Positions 6,207 to 13,629 of a DNA stretch of 13,783 nucleotides are shown in pieces. Position 1 is the first letter of the stretch, and the number at the start of each line of letters is the position of its first letter. Source of the DNA: an uncultured Eubacteriales bacterium (GTDB lineage Bacteria; Bacillota; Clostridia; Monoglobales; Monoglobaceae); contig CAJLFL010000028.1 in the NCBI GenBank assembly GCA_905205855.1, positions 1 through 13,783 of the forward strand, read 5' to 3'. The translations under genes were made by a program, and so were the position numbers. The notes under the pieces are model-generated. The model made no database searches and was not told the DNA's origin. It saw only the letters and a list, made by a program, of their open reading frames with translations.

Positions 6207-7586
6207 TTATAATTCCGCAATAGCATCAGCAATTTCTTCAAGGCGCATCCCTCTTGAGCCCTTTACCAAAATTACATCACCCTTGCTGAGCAGTACAGAA
6301 AGCTTTTTCTTTGCTTCTTCATTATTTTCAAATTCAAATATATTTGCAGGATTCATTCCTGCCTCCTCTGCTCCGCGCGCAATGTTATGAGCTTCTTTTC
6401 CGATAGTTATAAGCTTATCGGTTTCATACTCATTAACCAGTCTTCCAACAGTTTTATGCGCTTCTTCCGAAATCTCGCCCAACTCAAGCATATCCGCAAG
6501 GCATGCCACGCGGCTGCCCTTTTCTCCGGTCAGAGCAAGAACCTCAAGCCCGGACTTCATGGAGGTCGGACTTGCGTTATAGCAGTCCCTTATGATCGTA
6601 TAATTGGGAAGCTCTATAACAGTCTGCCTTAAACCGCTTGGCGCAAAAGATCGGATTCCCTCTTTTATATCATCAGTTTCAACATTATATTTTAAGCCAA
6701 CAAGTATTGCGGCAAGAGCGTTATATATATGATGCTCACCCGGAACACTCAGCACAAAACGGTGTTCTTCACCGTCAATTTTACAGCTAAATTCACTACC
6801 GTCCGAATATGAGCGTATATTATACGCTGTCAAATCGCTGTTCTTATTCCGTATTCCGTAATACAGAGTTTCATAATTGATGTTTCCTCTGTAGTTCCAC
6901 AGCATATCGTCATCGGCGTTAAGTATTACCGTGCCTTCAGGCTGTAAGCCTTCAAGAATTTCAAACTTTGCCTTTCTGATGCCCTCACGGCTGCCAAGAT
7001 GCTCTATATGCGACAAACCTATATTGGTAATCACAGCCGTATCGGGTTTGGCAACGGCAGTCAGCCTTGAAATTTCGCCGAAGGCGCTCATTCCCATCTC
7101 CAGCACCATTATGTCGTCCTCACGCATTAAATCAAACACCGTCAGCGGCAAACCGATCATATTATTAAAATTGCCCTTTGTCATATGCGTTTTATAGCTT
7201 TGCGAAAGAACAGAGGCTATCATTTCTTTGGTAGATGTCTTTCCCACACTTCCGGTCACACCTATTACCGGAATATCAAACTTGCTTCGATAGCAGGCTG
7301 CCAGATCCATAAGCGCCTGACCTGTATCCTCCACCTCAATAACGGGAAACGAACCGAAATCTCCGGCATCACGATTTACTATGCAGCACACAGCACCGCT
7401 TTCAACCGCAGCCGCAACAAATCTATGTCCGTCAAAGCGTTCTCCTTTAAGCGCCACAAACACCGCACCATCGGTAATTGTTCTTGTGTCGGTGGAAACC
7501 GAATGAATCAGCTCATCTCCATCACAATTCTTTATATCACCCTTTATCGCCGCAGCAGCAGCATTTAAGTTAAGCAGCCATTCCAC
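6207..7586 (-). CDS. murF: UDP-N-acetylmuramoyl-tripeptide--D-alanyl-D-alanine ligase (MurF)
   Basis: MurF adds D-Ala-D-Ala to the UDP-MurNAc-tripeptide, using ATP, in the cytoplasm. It is 459 aa. The N-terminal substrate domain has STDTRTITDGAVFVALKGERFDGHRF (31-56, the MurE/F-type start). The ATP loop VTGSVGKTSTKEMI is at 110-123, followed by GNFNNMIGLPLTV (138-150), MVLEMGMSAFGEI and ITNIGLSHIEHLGS. The C-terminal domain has RDCYNASPTSMKSGLE, typical of MurF rather than MurC, MurD or MurE. The start is GTG at 7586, with TGGAG-type pairing (CTCC on the plus strand, 7596-7599) 9 nt upstream. murE ends 27 bp upstream and makes its substrate. Nothing is missing or truncated. Confidence 0.96.
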   Translation of the reverse strand: MEWLLNLNAAAAAIKGDIKNCDGDELIHSVSTDTRTITDGAVFVALKGERFDGHRFVAAAVESGAVCCIVNRDAGDFGSFPVIEVEDTGQALMDLAACYRSKFDIPVIGVTGSVGKTSTKEMIASVLSQSYKTHMTKGNFNNMIGLPLTVFDLMREDDIMVLEMGMSAFGEISRLTAVAKPDTAVITNIGLSHIEHLGSREGIRKAKFEILEGLQPEGTVILNADDDMLWNYRGNINYETLYYGIRNKNSDLTAYNIRSYSDGSEFSCKIDGEEHRFVLSVPGEHHIYNALAAILVGLKYNVETDDIKEGIRSFAPSGLRQTVIELPNYTIIRDCYNASPTSMKSGLEVLALTGEKGSRVACLADMLELGEISEEAHKTVGRLVNEYETDKLITIGKEAHNIARGAEEAGMNPANIFEFENNEEAKKKLSVLLSKGDVILVKGSRGMRLEEIADAIAEL

Positions 7587-7613
7587 AACAAATCACTCCA
7601 ATAACATCAATAA

Positions 7614-9083
7614 TTATCCGTTGATTTTTACGTCACTCACAGATACATTAAGCAACTTATGAACTATCTCACGCTCGTCAAACATGATTGTTCTGTCTGC
7701 CAGAATCTGATATGTTTCATGACCTTTTCCGGCAAGTAATATTATATCATCTTTTTTCGCGTGGTCAAGTGCATATTCTATTGCAGCAAATCTGTTCGGT
7801 ACAACGACATATTCTCCGCCGCCTTCTTTCACGCCTACAAGAACATCCTCAATTATTGCCTCCGGATCTTCGCTTCTGGGGTTATCACTTGTCACAACAG
7901 CCAAATCTGCCATTTCGGAAACTATTTTTCCCATTTTGGGACGTTTTGTCTTATCTCTGTCACCGCCGCAGCCAAACACCGTTATTATTCTGCCTTTAGC
8001 AAAACCCTTTATTGTGCGTATCACATTATACAGACCATCCGGAGTATGTGCATAATCTATGATTACCCCAAAATCCCTGCCTGTTTCAACGACTTCAACT
8101 CTGCCCTTTACGCCTAAGGCATTTTTCAGTTTTTCTACTGCATCCTTCATAGAAATTCCCGCTGCAGCCAGACACGAAAGCGCAGTCAGTGCATTATAAA
8201 CCGAAAACATCCCCGGAATCTTCAGCGCTGCGTCATAGCTTTCGCCGTCATAAGTGAGTATAAATGATACCCCGTTCTTATGCAGCTTTATATCAGACGC
8301 TCTGAGGTCACAATCATTTTCTATACCATATGTCAGCATAGTTTTACATTTTGCGTTTTCCAAAATATACTTTGCTCCGTCATCATCAATGTTTACCGCT
8401 CCTGCATCACAAAGGGTAAACAAAATCGACTTTGCCTTTAAATATTCCTCCATTGTCTTGTGAAAATCCAAATGATCCTGTGTTATATTTGTAAACGCTC
8501 CTACATTAAATCTGCATGCCGTAACCCTGTCAAGAGCAAGTGAATGTGACGAAACCTCCATAACTACATAATCTGCCTTTTTTTCCGCCATGAGCGCAAA
8601 CAGCTGCATAAGTTCAAGAGAATCCGGGGTTGTATGCTTTGACGGTATAATCTCATTGCCGATCATGTTTTGGTTTGTACCGATAAGTCCAACCTTTTTA
8701 CCCATAGCCTCAAGAATTGATTTTACGAGATAGGTTGTTGTAGTCTTTCCGTTTGTACCGGTAATACCGATAAGCTTAAAACGTTCATCCGGATGTCCGT
8801 AAAACTCCGCAGCTGCGACAGCCATAGCCTTTCGGCTGTTTTTTACAACAACACAGGTCACTCCGAGAGCGCTTAAATCCTTTTCCGCTATAATAGCCGC
8901 AGCACCGGATGCCACCGCACTTTCAGCATATGCGTGCCCGTCTGTTTTAAAGCCCGTTATACACACAAATAAATTTCCCGGTTTTACCGTTCTGGAGTCA
9001 AAGGCTATTCCGCTGATTTCAATTTTATCGCTTCCAAAAACCTTTTCAATCTCCAAATCCTTTATAATTTCATTTAATCTCAT
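7614..9083 (-). CDS. murE: UDP-N-acetylmuramoyl-tripeptide synthetase MurE, meso-diaminopimelate type
   Basis: MurE adds the third stem-peptide residue to UDP-MurNAc-L-Ala-D-Glu. The start is ATG at 9083, giving 489 aa: GGAGGAG (9091-9097) lies 7 nt upstream. An earlier in-frame ATG at 9119 would add 12 residues and overlap the end of ftsI, without a better site. Domains in order are the UDP-MurNAc-binding domain (1-100; GIAFDSRTVKPGNLFV at 25-40), the ATP loop GITGTNGKTTTTYL (106-119), HTTPDSLELM (150-159), MEVSSHSLALDRV (175-187), TNITQDHLDFH (198-208) and the C-terminal domain with DYAHTPDG (343-350), GCGGDRDKTKRP (371-382) and DNPRSEDP (400-407). DNPR is the known selector for meso-diaminopimelate, with Arg contacting its extra carboxylate. 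AGKGHE (451-456) is also present. Confidence 0.97.
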   Translation of the reverse strand: MRLNEIIKDLEIEKVFGSDKIEISGIAFDSRTVKPGNLFVCITGFKTDGHAYAESAVASGAAAIIAEKDLSALGVTCVVVKNSRKAMAVAAAEFYGHPDERFKLIGITGTNGKTTTTYLVKSILEAMGKKVGLIGTNQNMIGNEIIPSKHTTPDSLELMQLFALMAEKKADYVVMEVSSHSLALDRVTACRFNVGAFTNITQDHLDFHKTMEEYLKAKSILFTLCDAGAVNIDDDGAKYILENAKCKTMLTYGIENDCDLRASDIKLHKNGVSFILTYDGESYDAALKIPGMFSVYNALTALSCLAAAGISMKDAVEKLKNALGVKGRVEVVETGRDFGVIIDYAHTPDGLYNVIRTIKGFAKGRIITVFGCGGDRDKTKRPKMGKIVSEMADLAVVTSDNPRSEDPEAIIEDVLVGVKEGGGEYVVVPNRFAAIEYALDHAKKDDIILLAGKGHETYQILADRTIMFDEREIVHKLLNVSVSDVKING

Positions 9084-9090
9084 GGTCAAT

Positions 9091-9097
9091 CTCCTCC
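9091..9097 (-). promoter_or_regulatory. Shine-Dalgarno site that fixes the murE start
   Basis: GGAGGAG on the minus strand lies 7 nt before ATG at 9083. It selects this start over the upstream in-frame ATG at 9119. The site lies in the 22-bp gap after the ftsI stop. Confidence 0.8.
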
Positions 9098-9105
9098 AAT
9101 CGGTT

Positions 9106-11334
9106 CTATTCCGTCGCACCCTGGTATTTAAAGTCTATCGTCACGACCGTTCCGGGTTCTACTATTGTCCCCGCCTCCGGCGACTGTGACGAGCACACCG
9201 CGCTGCCCTCGCCCGGAACACCGCGTATTCTGGCATTTAAACCCTCGCTGCTTAGTATTGATGCCGCAGCGGCAGCGCTTTCACCTATAACCTTAGGCAC
9301 TGTGACACTTCTTTCCGCTTTGGAATCATTCATATACGCAACAATATTAGAGCCTGCGCCAAGCCATGTATGCGCCTTCGGAATCTGATCCGTAACGGTA
9401 TCGCCGCTCCCCTTTATACGGATTCCAAACCCCGCGTCTTTGAGAATCTTCTCCGCCTCGGCTGCGGTCTTTCCGGATATATCCGGAACCTCTGTATCTA
9501 TATATTCCTTTTCATCCTCATTATACCGTGGCTCAACGCCGATATACTGGAGGGTTTCCTCCATTATACTCTTTACAACCGGAGCTGCAATAACACCGCC
9601 GTAATATGAACCCTTTGTCGGTTCGTCAAGTATAACAAGACAAGCTACCTTTGGATCATCCGCCGGAGCAAACGCCAAAAACGAAGCAACATATTTGCCC
9701 TGTCCGCGCGGATATTTCTCTGATGTACCGGTCTTTCCGGCAATTCTGTAGCCTGCAAGGTATGCGTTTTTACCGCCGCCCTTTGATACAACCGATTCAA
9801 GTATTTTGCACATTTCGGCGCTGGTTTCCTTTGATATTACTTGTCTGACTGCCTCAGGCTCATTCTTCTTTATTACTATATTATCCGAATTTACGATTTC
9901 CTTAACCAAATGCGGCTTATACAGCGTTCCGCCGTTTGCCACCGCGCTGATTGCGGTAATCATCTGAAGCGGCGTTACTGTAATGGACTGTCCGAATGAA
10001 GATGTCGCAAGATCAACATCACTAAAGCTGTCCTCGGTAAAACCAATACCGGCTGTTTCGCCGGGAAGCTCTATTCCTGTTTCCTGGAAAAATCCAAAAG
10101 CACGCGTGCCCTCCAAAAACTTTGTTTTTCCTATTTTCTGACCTATCTGTATAAACGCCGGGTTACATGAGTTCTGCACCGCCTCCGGAAATGTCTGCAA
10201 ACCATGTCCGTTTCTGTTTGCACAGTGAATTTTTTCGGTAAGCACCTGCTGCACACCGCTGCACGTAAACTTATCGTCAAGCTTTACCGCTCCTGTTTCC
10301 AAAGCCAATGATGCCACAACCGATTTGAATGTAGAACCCGGCTCATACGAATCAACAACTGCTTTATTTCTGCGAACAAGCTGAATTACCTCGTTCAGCT
10401 TTTCCGTATATTCGGTTCCGTCAAGGCTCTTTAATTCATCATCAATTCCTTTATATTCATCGCGAATTGCATCCGTTATCGCAAAGGGTTCGTTCAGATT
10501 ATAATCCGGCTTTGAGCTCATCGCAAGAATATTTCCCGTATTTACATCCATTACGATTGCCGCAGCACCCTTTTTAAGCCCATTGCTTACACGCGCATTT
10601 TCCAGATGCTTTTCTACATATCCCTGTATTACTTCATCTATTGTCAGAACAACTCCGCTGCCGTCCTGCGCCTCGATATAGCTTTCATAATTTGTTCCGG
10701 AATCAAGACCTGTAGACTTCTGGGTGGTTACCACCCTGCCCGGAACACCGCTTAACTCGTCATCATAAATACTTTCTATTCCTTCAAGGCCTTGATTGTC
10801 ATTGCCGACAAATCCGATTATATGCGAAGCAAGATTATCATACGGATAAAGCCTTTTTACATCTTCGACAAAACTGATTCCGCTCAGTTTATTATCGCTT
10901 ATATATTTACGCAGTTCATCCGCAGCGTCCTTTTCAACCTTTTTCTTTAAGTATTCAAAGCTGCTTTTTTTATTTATCTTATCCTCAACGGTTTTTGCAT
11001 CAAGTCCAAGCTTTTCAGCTATTCCCTCAGCAGCCCTGCCGACTGTCATATTATTGTTTTCTATACTCTTTCTCAAAGCCTCCGGCGCAATACTGACCGT
11101 TTCAACCGACACATTGCTTGCAAGCACCTTATAATTGCGGTCAAATATTTTGCCGCGCTTTGCGCTTACTGTGTTGTCGCTTGTCTGCTGCTCCAGCGCG
11201 GCACGCGAAAGCTGTTCGCCGTCAACAATCTGAATCCATGCAGTCCTCAGTATCAATAATACAAGAACTGTCAAAAATAATGTCAGAACAATCATTATTC
11301 TTTTATTTTGTTTCATTCTGCTTTTTTTAATCAT
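9106..11334 (-). CDS. ftsI: Class B penicillin-binding protein (FtsI/PBP2B/SpoVD type) with two PASTA domains
   Basis: Septal DD-transpeptidase that crosslinks glycan strands made by FtsW. It is 742 aa. A short basic N-terminus is followed by one membrane anchor (about 13-31). A dimerisation or pedestal domain follows, opening with RGKIFDRNYKVLASN (60-74). In the transpeptidase domain the active-site Ser334 is in STFK (334-337), the second motif is SCN (389-391) and the third is KTGT (534-537). Two PASTA domains follow, about 615-668 (VPDISGKTAAEAEKILKDAG) and 677-735 (VPKVIGESAAAAASILSSEG). B. subtilis PBP2B has two PASTA domains and SpoVD one, so the layout is nearer the vegetative PBP2B, but clostridial dcw genes of this kind are often named spoVD. 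The ATG start has GGAGG 6 nt upstream (11341-11345). A 123-nt gap with a hairpin separates it from ftsL. Confidence 0.94.
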   Translation of the reverse strand: MIKKSRMKQNKRIMIVLTLFLTVLVLLILRTAWIQIVDGEQLSRAALEQQTSDNTVSAKRGKIFDRNYKVLASNVSVETVSIAPEALRKSIENNNMTVGRAAEGIAEKLGLDAKTVEDKINKKSSFEYLKKKVEKDAADELRKYISDNKLSGISFVEDVKRLYPYDNLASHIIGFVGNDNQGLEGIESIYDDELSGVPGRVVTTQKSTGLDSGTNYESYIEAQDGSGVVLTIDEVIQGYVEKHLENARVSNGLKKGAAAIVMDVNTGNILAMSSKPDYNLNEPFAITDAIRDEYKGIDDELKSLDGTEYTEKLNEVIQLVRRNKAVVDSYEPGSTFKSVVASLALETGAVKLDDKFTCSGVQQVLTEKIHCANRNGHGLQTFPEAVQNSCNPAFIQIGQKIGKTKFLEGTRAFGFFQETGIELPGETAGIGFTEDSFSDVDLATSSFGQSITVTPLQMITAISAVANGGTLYKPHLVKEIVNSDNIVIKKNEPEAVRQVISKETSAEMCKILESVVSKGGGKNAYLAGYRIAGKTGTSEKYPRGQGKYVASFLAFAPADDPKVACLVILDEPTKGSYYGGVIAAPVVKSIMEETLQYIGVEPRYNEDEKEYIDTEVPDISGKTAAEAEKILKDAGFGIRIKGSGDTVTDQIPKAHTWLGAGSNIVAYMNDSKAERSVTVPKVIGESAAAAASILSSEGLNARIRGVPGEGSAVCSSQSPEAGTIVEPGTVVTIDFKYQGATE

Positions 11335-11389
11335 TCTGCACCTCCGAGTTTTATGTAAAACGCAGATCTCACTGCAGTTATATGCGAAA

Positions 11390-11417
11390 AGCGGAGCTTT
11401 CTTTCAGAAACTCCGCT
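11390..11417 (-). terminator. GC-rich hairpin between ftsL and ftsI, terminator- or attenuator-like
   Basis: On the minus strand AGCGGAG (11411-11417) pairs with CTCCGCT (11390-11396), a perfect 7-bp GC-rich stem. TTTC and GAAA inside it can add four more pairs around a TGAAA loop. Only a short T-run follows (TTTT, then CGC), so termination would be weak or partial. It starts about 40 nt after the ftsL stop and ends 55 nt before ftsI. It could lower ftsI expression relative to mraZ-rsmH-ftsL, or act as an RNA processing or stabilising stem. Confidence 0.5.
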
Positions 11418-11457
11418 GTATGTATCACGCGTCTAATTAAGTTTATTCAAGTAAACA

Positions 11458-12039
11458 CTATTTTAAAACTTGAATTGCATGAACCAACGCCCCCGGCGTT
11501 CCCTTTAAAGCCAACTCAGTCTTTTTCTGTTCCTCCTGAGCGTCTGTCTGCGCTCCGTCGCCAAGCTGCATATCTATATAAAGAATTTGCGAATTATCAG
11601 GATAAACCATTCCGAGATTTGTCTTTGCATAGTTTTCCAGTTTTCCAAGTTCCAAGCCCTTATCAATTTTAGCCTGTACTGCTTGCTTGCTTGATTCCGC
11701 CGCCGCAAGTTCGCTTTTCAGCTTTGTTATCTTGTCATTTGATTCAAGTATAACGGCATTCCGATAAAGCAAAACACAACACATTGCAAAGATGCATGCC
11801 ACGCGGCTGAATACTTTAAATGTCAGTTTTCTTCCCTTTGCCTTACCCACAGTTTTCACTGCTGCCTTTTCAACCGGCTTTGGTTTTTGTATTTCCGGTC
11901 TTTGAACACTATGCCTCGGATACGACAACGGGTAAACATATTTTCTTGCAGCCGACGAAGCCGTTCTGTTATAGTTTCCCGTATACACTGATCTGTAATT
12001 GCGGGGTTCAGTTCTTCTCTGCGGTGTTGTCGTAGGCAC
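11458..12039 (-). CDS. ftsL: FtsL-like bitopic divisome protein
   Basis: Small membrane protein placed exactly where ftsL sits in dcw clusters, between rsmH and the PBP gene. Counting from the ATG at 12048, it has a basic Pro/Arg/Lys-rich cytoplasmic tail (about 1-76), one membrane segment (about 77-100, containing three Cys) and a coiled-coil-like region (about 102-147, KITKLKSELAAAESSKQAVQ). It then has YAKTNLGMVYPDNSQILYI (140-158), the typical end of the FtsL extracellular helix, and a polar tail to 196. FtsL pairs with FtsB/DivIC and FtsQ and activates FtsW-FtsI. The start is uncertain. The ATG at 12048 touches the AAAGG site directly, while GTG at 12039 (codon 4) lies 9 nt away, so 193 aa is preferred here. 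rsmH ends 5 nt before the ATG, so reinitiation at the ATG is the alternative. The sequence is poorly conserved and the call rests partly on position. Confidence 0.83.
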   Translation of the reverse strand: MPTTTPQRRTEPRNYRSVYTGNYNRTASSAARKYVYPLSYPRHSVQRPEIQKPKPVEKAAVKTVGKAKGRKLTFKVFSRVACIFAMCCVLLYRNAVILESNDKITKLKSELAAAESSKQAVQAKIDKGLELGKLENYAKTNLGMVYPDNSQILYIDMQLGDGAQTDAQEEQKKTELALKGTPGALVHAIQVLK

Positions 12040-12048
12040 AGTTCTCAT

Positions 12049-12053
12049 CCTTT
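12049..12053 (-). promoter_or_regulatory. AAAGG site between rsmH stop and ftsL
   Basis: The only Shine-Dalgarno-like bases here are AAAGG, filling the 5-nt gap between the rsmH TAG and an ATG. The spacing is zero to the ATG and 9 nt to the in-frame GTG at 12039, the same geometry as for mraZ. This favours GTG, unless ftsL is translated by coupling to rsmH. Confidence 0.55.
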
Positions 12054-12989
12054 CTATAATTTTTCTATCACCCTCAGCTTTGCGCTGTGGGCTCTGTAAT
12101 TATAAGTCAATTCCTTTTCATTTGCGATTATCGGCTTGCGTGTCACAAGCTTGACCTGTGGCTTTTTTCCGCATACACACACCGGAAAATCCTTTGGACA
12201 TACGCACCCCTTTGCCAGCTCGGCAAAGGTATTTTTTACTATTCTGTCCTCCAGCGAGTGAAATGTTATGACAGCAAGTCTGCCGCCCTTTTTCAGCACA
12301 TCCGTAAAATCACCGATTGCACGGTCAAGCCCGTCAAGTTCGCCGTTTACTTCTATTCTGATTGCCTGAAACGTCCTCTTTGCCGGATGCTTGTCCCCGT
12401 ATCCGGCAGAACGCGGAAACGCTTTTTTTACAATTTCCGCAAGCTGAGTTGTCGTTTCTATTGCATTTTTCTGTCTTTCTCTTGCTATTGCTGCAGCTAT
12501 TCTTCCGCCATAGCGTTCTTCTCCGTACTTATAAATCAACTCGGCAAGCCTTGATTCTTCATAAGTATTTACAACCTTATATGCATCAAGCTCCGCATCA
12601 CGGTTCATTCTCATGTCAAGGCGCGACTCCTTGCTGTAGCTAAAGCCGCGTTCCGCATTATCAAGCTGAGGTGATGACACACCCAAATCAAGAACAGCGC
12701 CGTCTATCTTATCAATTCCGTTCTCTTTAAGAATAGATTTGATATCAAAAAAATTCCCATGCACAAGGATTTTTTTACAGTCAAATCCTTCAAGCCGCTC
12801 ACCTGCCGCCGCAAGAGCCGTTTTATCACGGTCTATTCCCAAAAGCACTCCGCTGCCGTTTAACATTTGGCATATCAGCGCAGAATGCCCTCCTCCGCCC
12901 AAGGTTCCGTCAGCGTATATACCGCCGGGTTTTACTTCAAGGGCGTCCACACTTTCGCCGAGCAAAACCGATATATGATGAAACTCCAT
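12054..12989 (-). CDS. rsmH: 16S rRNA (cytosine(1402)-N(4))-methyltransferase RsmH (MraW)
   Basis: RsmH methylates N4 of C1402 in the decoding centre of 16S rRNA using S-adenosylmethionine. It is 311 aa, the normal length. HHISVLLGESVDAL (4-17) and the SAM-binding motif YADGTLGGGGHS (25-36) open the protein. GIDRD (51-55) and DGAVLDLGVSSPQLDNAERGFSY follow (97-119). HPAKRTFQAIRIEVN (201-215) and the catalytic-region motif ITFHSLEDRIVK (241-252) come next. The Cys-rich stretch GCVCPKDFPVCVCGKKP (261-277) is common in Bacillota RsmH. The ATG start has GGGAGG 6 nt upstream. mraZ ends 15 bp before it. It is the standard second gene of dcw clusters. Confidence 0.97.
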   Translation of the reverse strand: MEFHHISVLLGESVDALEVKPGGIYADGTLGGGGHSALICQMLNGSGVLLGIDRDKTALAAAGERLEGFDCKKILVHGNFFDIKSILKENGIDKIDGAVLDLGVSSPQLDNAERGFSYSKESRLDMRMNRDAELDAYKVVNTYEESRLAELIYKYGEERYGGRIAAAIARERQKNAIETTTQLAEIVKKAFPRSAGYGDKHPAKRTFQAIRIEVNGELDGLDRAIGDFTDVLKKGGRLAVITFHSLEDRIVKNTFAELAKGCVCPKDFPVCVCGKKPQVKLVTRKPIIANEKELTYNYRAHSAKLRVIEKL

Positions 12990-13004
12990 TTTAAGCCTCC
13001 CGGA

Positions 13005-13430
13005 TTATATGCCCAGTTCTTCCATTATCTCAGCAACCGCTTCTGAATTAAATTCATCGGAGTTCATATATTCCTCCCACTTATCGCGGTTCCAGATTTC
13101 AACCTTGTCGGAAACACCCACAACAACTATCTCCTTGACAAGACCGGCATATTCGCGGATTCTCGGTGGGATAACAACACGCCCTTGTGCGTCAATCGTA
13201 CATTCCTCCGCTCCGCTGAAGAAAAATCTCTGCAGACTGCGGCGCTTGCTTGACGGAACAGCGTAAAGTTCCTGCTTGAATCTCTCCCATTCCTGTTTGG
13301 GATATATATTGGCACAGTTGTCAAGACCTTTGGACACAACAAAAGCGCTGCCCAAGTCATCTCTGAACTTGGCAGGAATATTTATTCTTCCTTTGGCGTC
13401 AAGATTTTGATTATATTCGCCAATCAGCAC
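13005..13430 (-). CDS. mraZ: Transcriptional regulator MraZ
   Basis: MraZ is a DNA-binding protein of the AbrB/SpoVT fold that assembles into rings and represses its own dcw operon in E. coli. The preferred start is GTG at 13430 (141 aa), for two reasons. AAGGAG (13440-13445) is 9 nt upstream of it but touches the ATG at 13439. The resulting N-terminus, MLIGEYNQNLDAKGR, matches the usual MraZ start. The two half-domains each carry the signature D-A-x-G-R: DAKGRINIPAKFR (11-23) and DAQGRVVIPPRIR (80-92). The protein ends in an acidic tail (EEYMNSDEFNSE and on). It is the first gene of the operon, with a promoter and TGG repeats directly upstream that it probably binds. Confidence 0.95.
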   Translation of the reverse strand: MLIGEYNQNLDAKGRINIPAKFRDDLGSAFVVSKGLDNCANIYPKQEWERFKQELYAVPSSKRRSLQRFFFSGAEECTIDAQGRVVIPPRIREYAGLVKEIVVVGVSDKVEIWNRDKWEEYMNSDEFNSEAVAEIMEELGI

Positions 13431-13439
13431 AACTGTCAT

Positions 13440-13445
13440 CTCCTT
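13440..13445 (-). promoter_or_regulatory. Shine-Dalgarno site that favours the GTG start of mraZ
   Basis: AAGGAG abuts an in-frame ATG at 13439 with no spacer but lies 9 nt from GTG at 13430. Family alignment (MxIGEYxxNxDxKGR) also favours the GTG. Confidence 0.75.
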
Positions 13446-13470
13446 GCATTATCATTGTCAGACAGCGCAG

Positions 13471-13510
13471 TTTCAATCCATGTTAATCCACTTCAATCCA
13501 CTTCGCACCA
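13471..13510 (-). promoter_or_regulatory. Candidate MraZ operator: four 10-bp direct repeats with TGG
   Basis: Reading the minus strand, four consecutive 10-mers are TGGTGCGAAG, TGGATTGAAG, TGGATTAACA and TGGATTGAAA. TGG recurs exactly every 10 bp, that is, on one face of the helix. E. coli MraZ binds TGGGN repeats separated by 5 bp (a 10-bp period) downstream of the mra promoter. The position here, starting 10 bp after the -10 box and ending 40 bp before mraZ, is equivalent. The repeats are directly visible; binding by the mraZ product is inferred. Confidence 0.85.
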
Positions 13511-13520
13511 CCTACGTTAT

Positions 13521-13549
13521 ATTCTAATAGATTTTTTACAATAATGCAA
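13521..13549 (-). promoter_or_regulatory. Sigma-A-type promoter of the mraZ operon
   Basis: Minus strand TTGCAT (13544-13549), a 17-bp spacer and TAGAAT (13521-13526) make a good vegetative promoter. The expected transcript start is near 13512-13515, so the TGG repeats fall within the first bases of the leader, where a bound repressor would block initiation or escape. The leader is about 80-85 nt. Confidence 0.8.
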
Positions 13550-13552
13550 GTC

Positions 13553-13581
13553 TTTTTTTAAAATTTTTTTAATTTTTTTTT
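13553..13581 (-). promoter_or_regulatory. Helically phased A-tracts upstream of the mraZ promoter (UP-element-like)
   Basis: On the minus strand, runs of 9, 7 and 7 A (13573-13581, 13564-13570, 13553-13559) have centres 10 and 11 bp apart. They end 4 bp before the -35 box. In-phase A-tracts bend DNA, and A/T tracts here can bind the RNA polymerase alpha C-terminal domain. Enhancement is inferred. Confidence 0.55.
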
Positions 13582-13629
13582 ACAAAAAAATCTGTGTTTT
13601 GATAATATTCGATTTTTACTGCATTTTAT

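Noticed and set aside
12087..12554. Open plus-strand frame of 155 codons opposite rsmH
   Set aside because: It is a shadow of rsmH, with no start signal and a Cys/Phe/Tyr-rich composition typical of antisense translation.
13471..13510. The regular 10-bp repeats as a CRISPR-like or tandem satellite array
   Set aside because: The units are far too short, there are no spacers, and the position between promoter and mraZ is explained by an MraZ operator.
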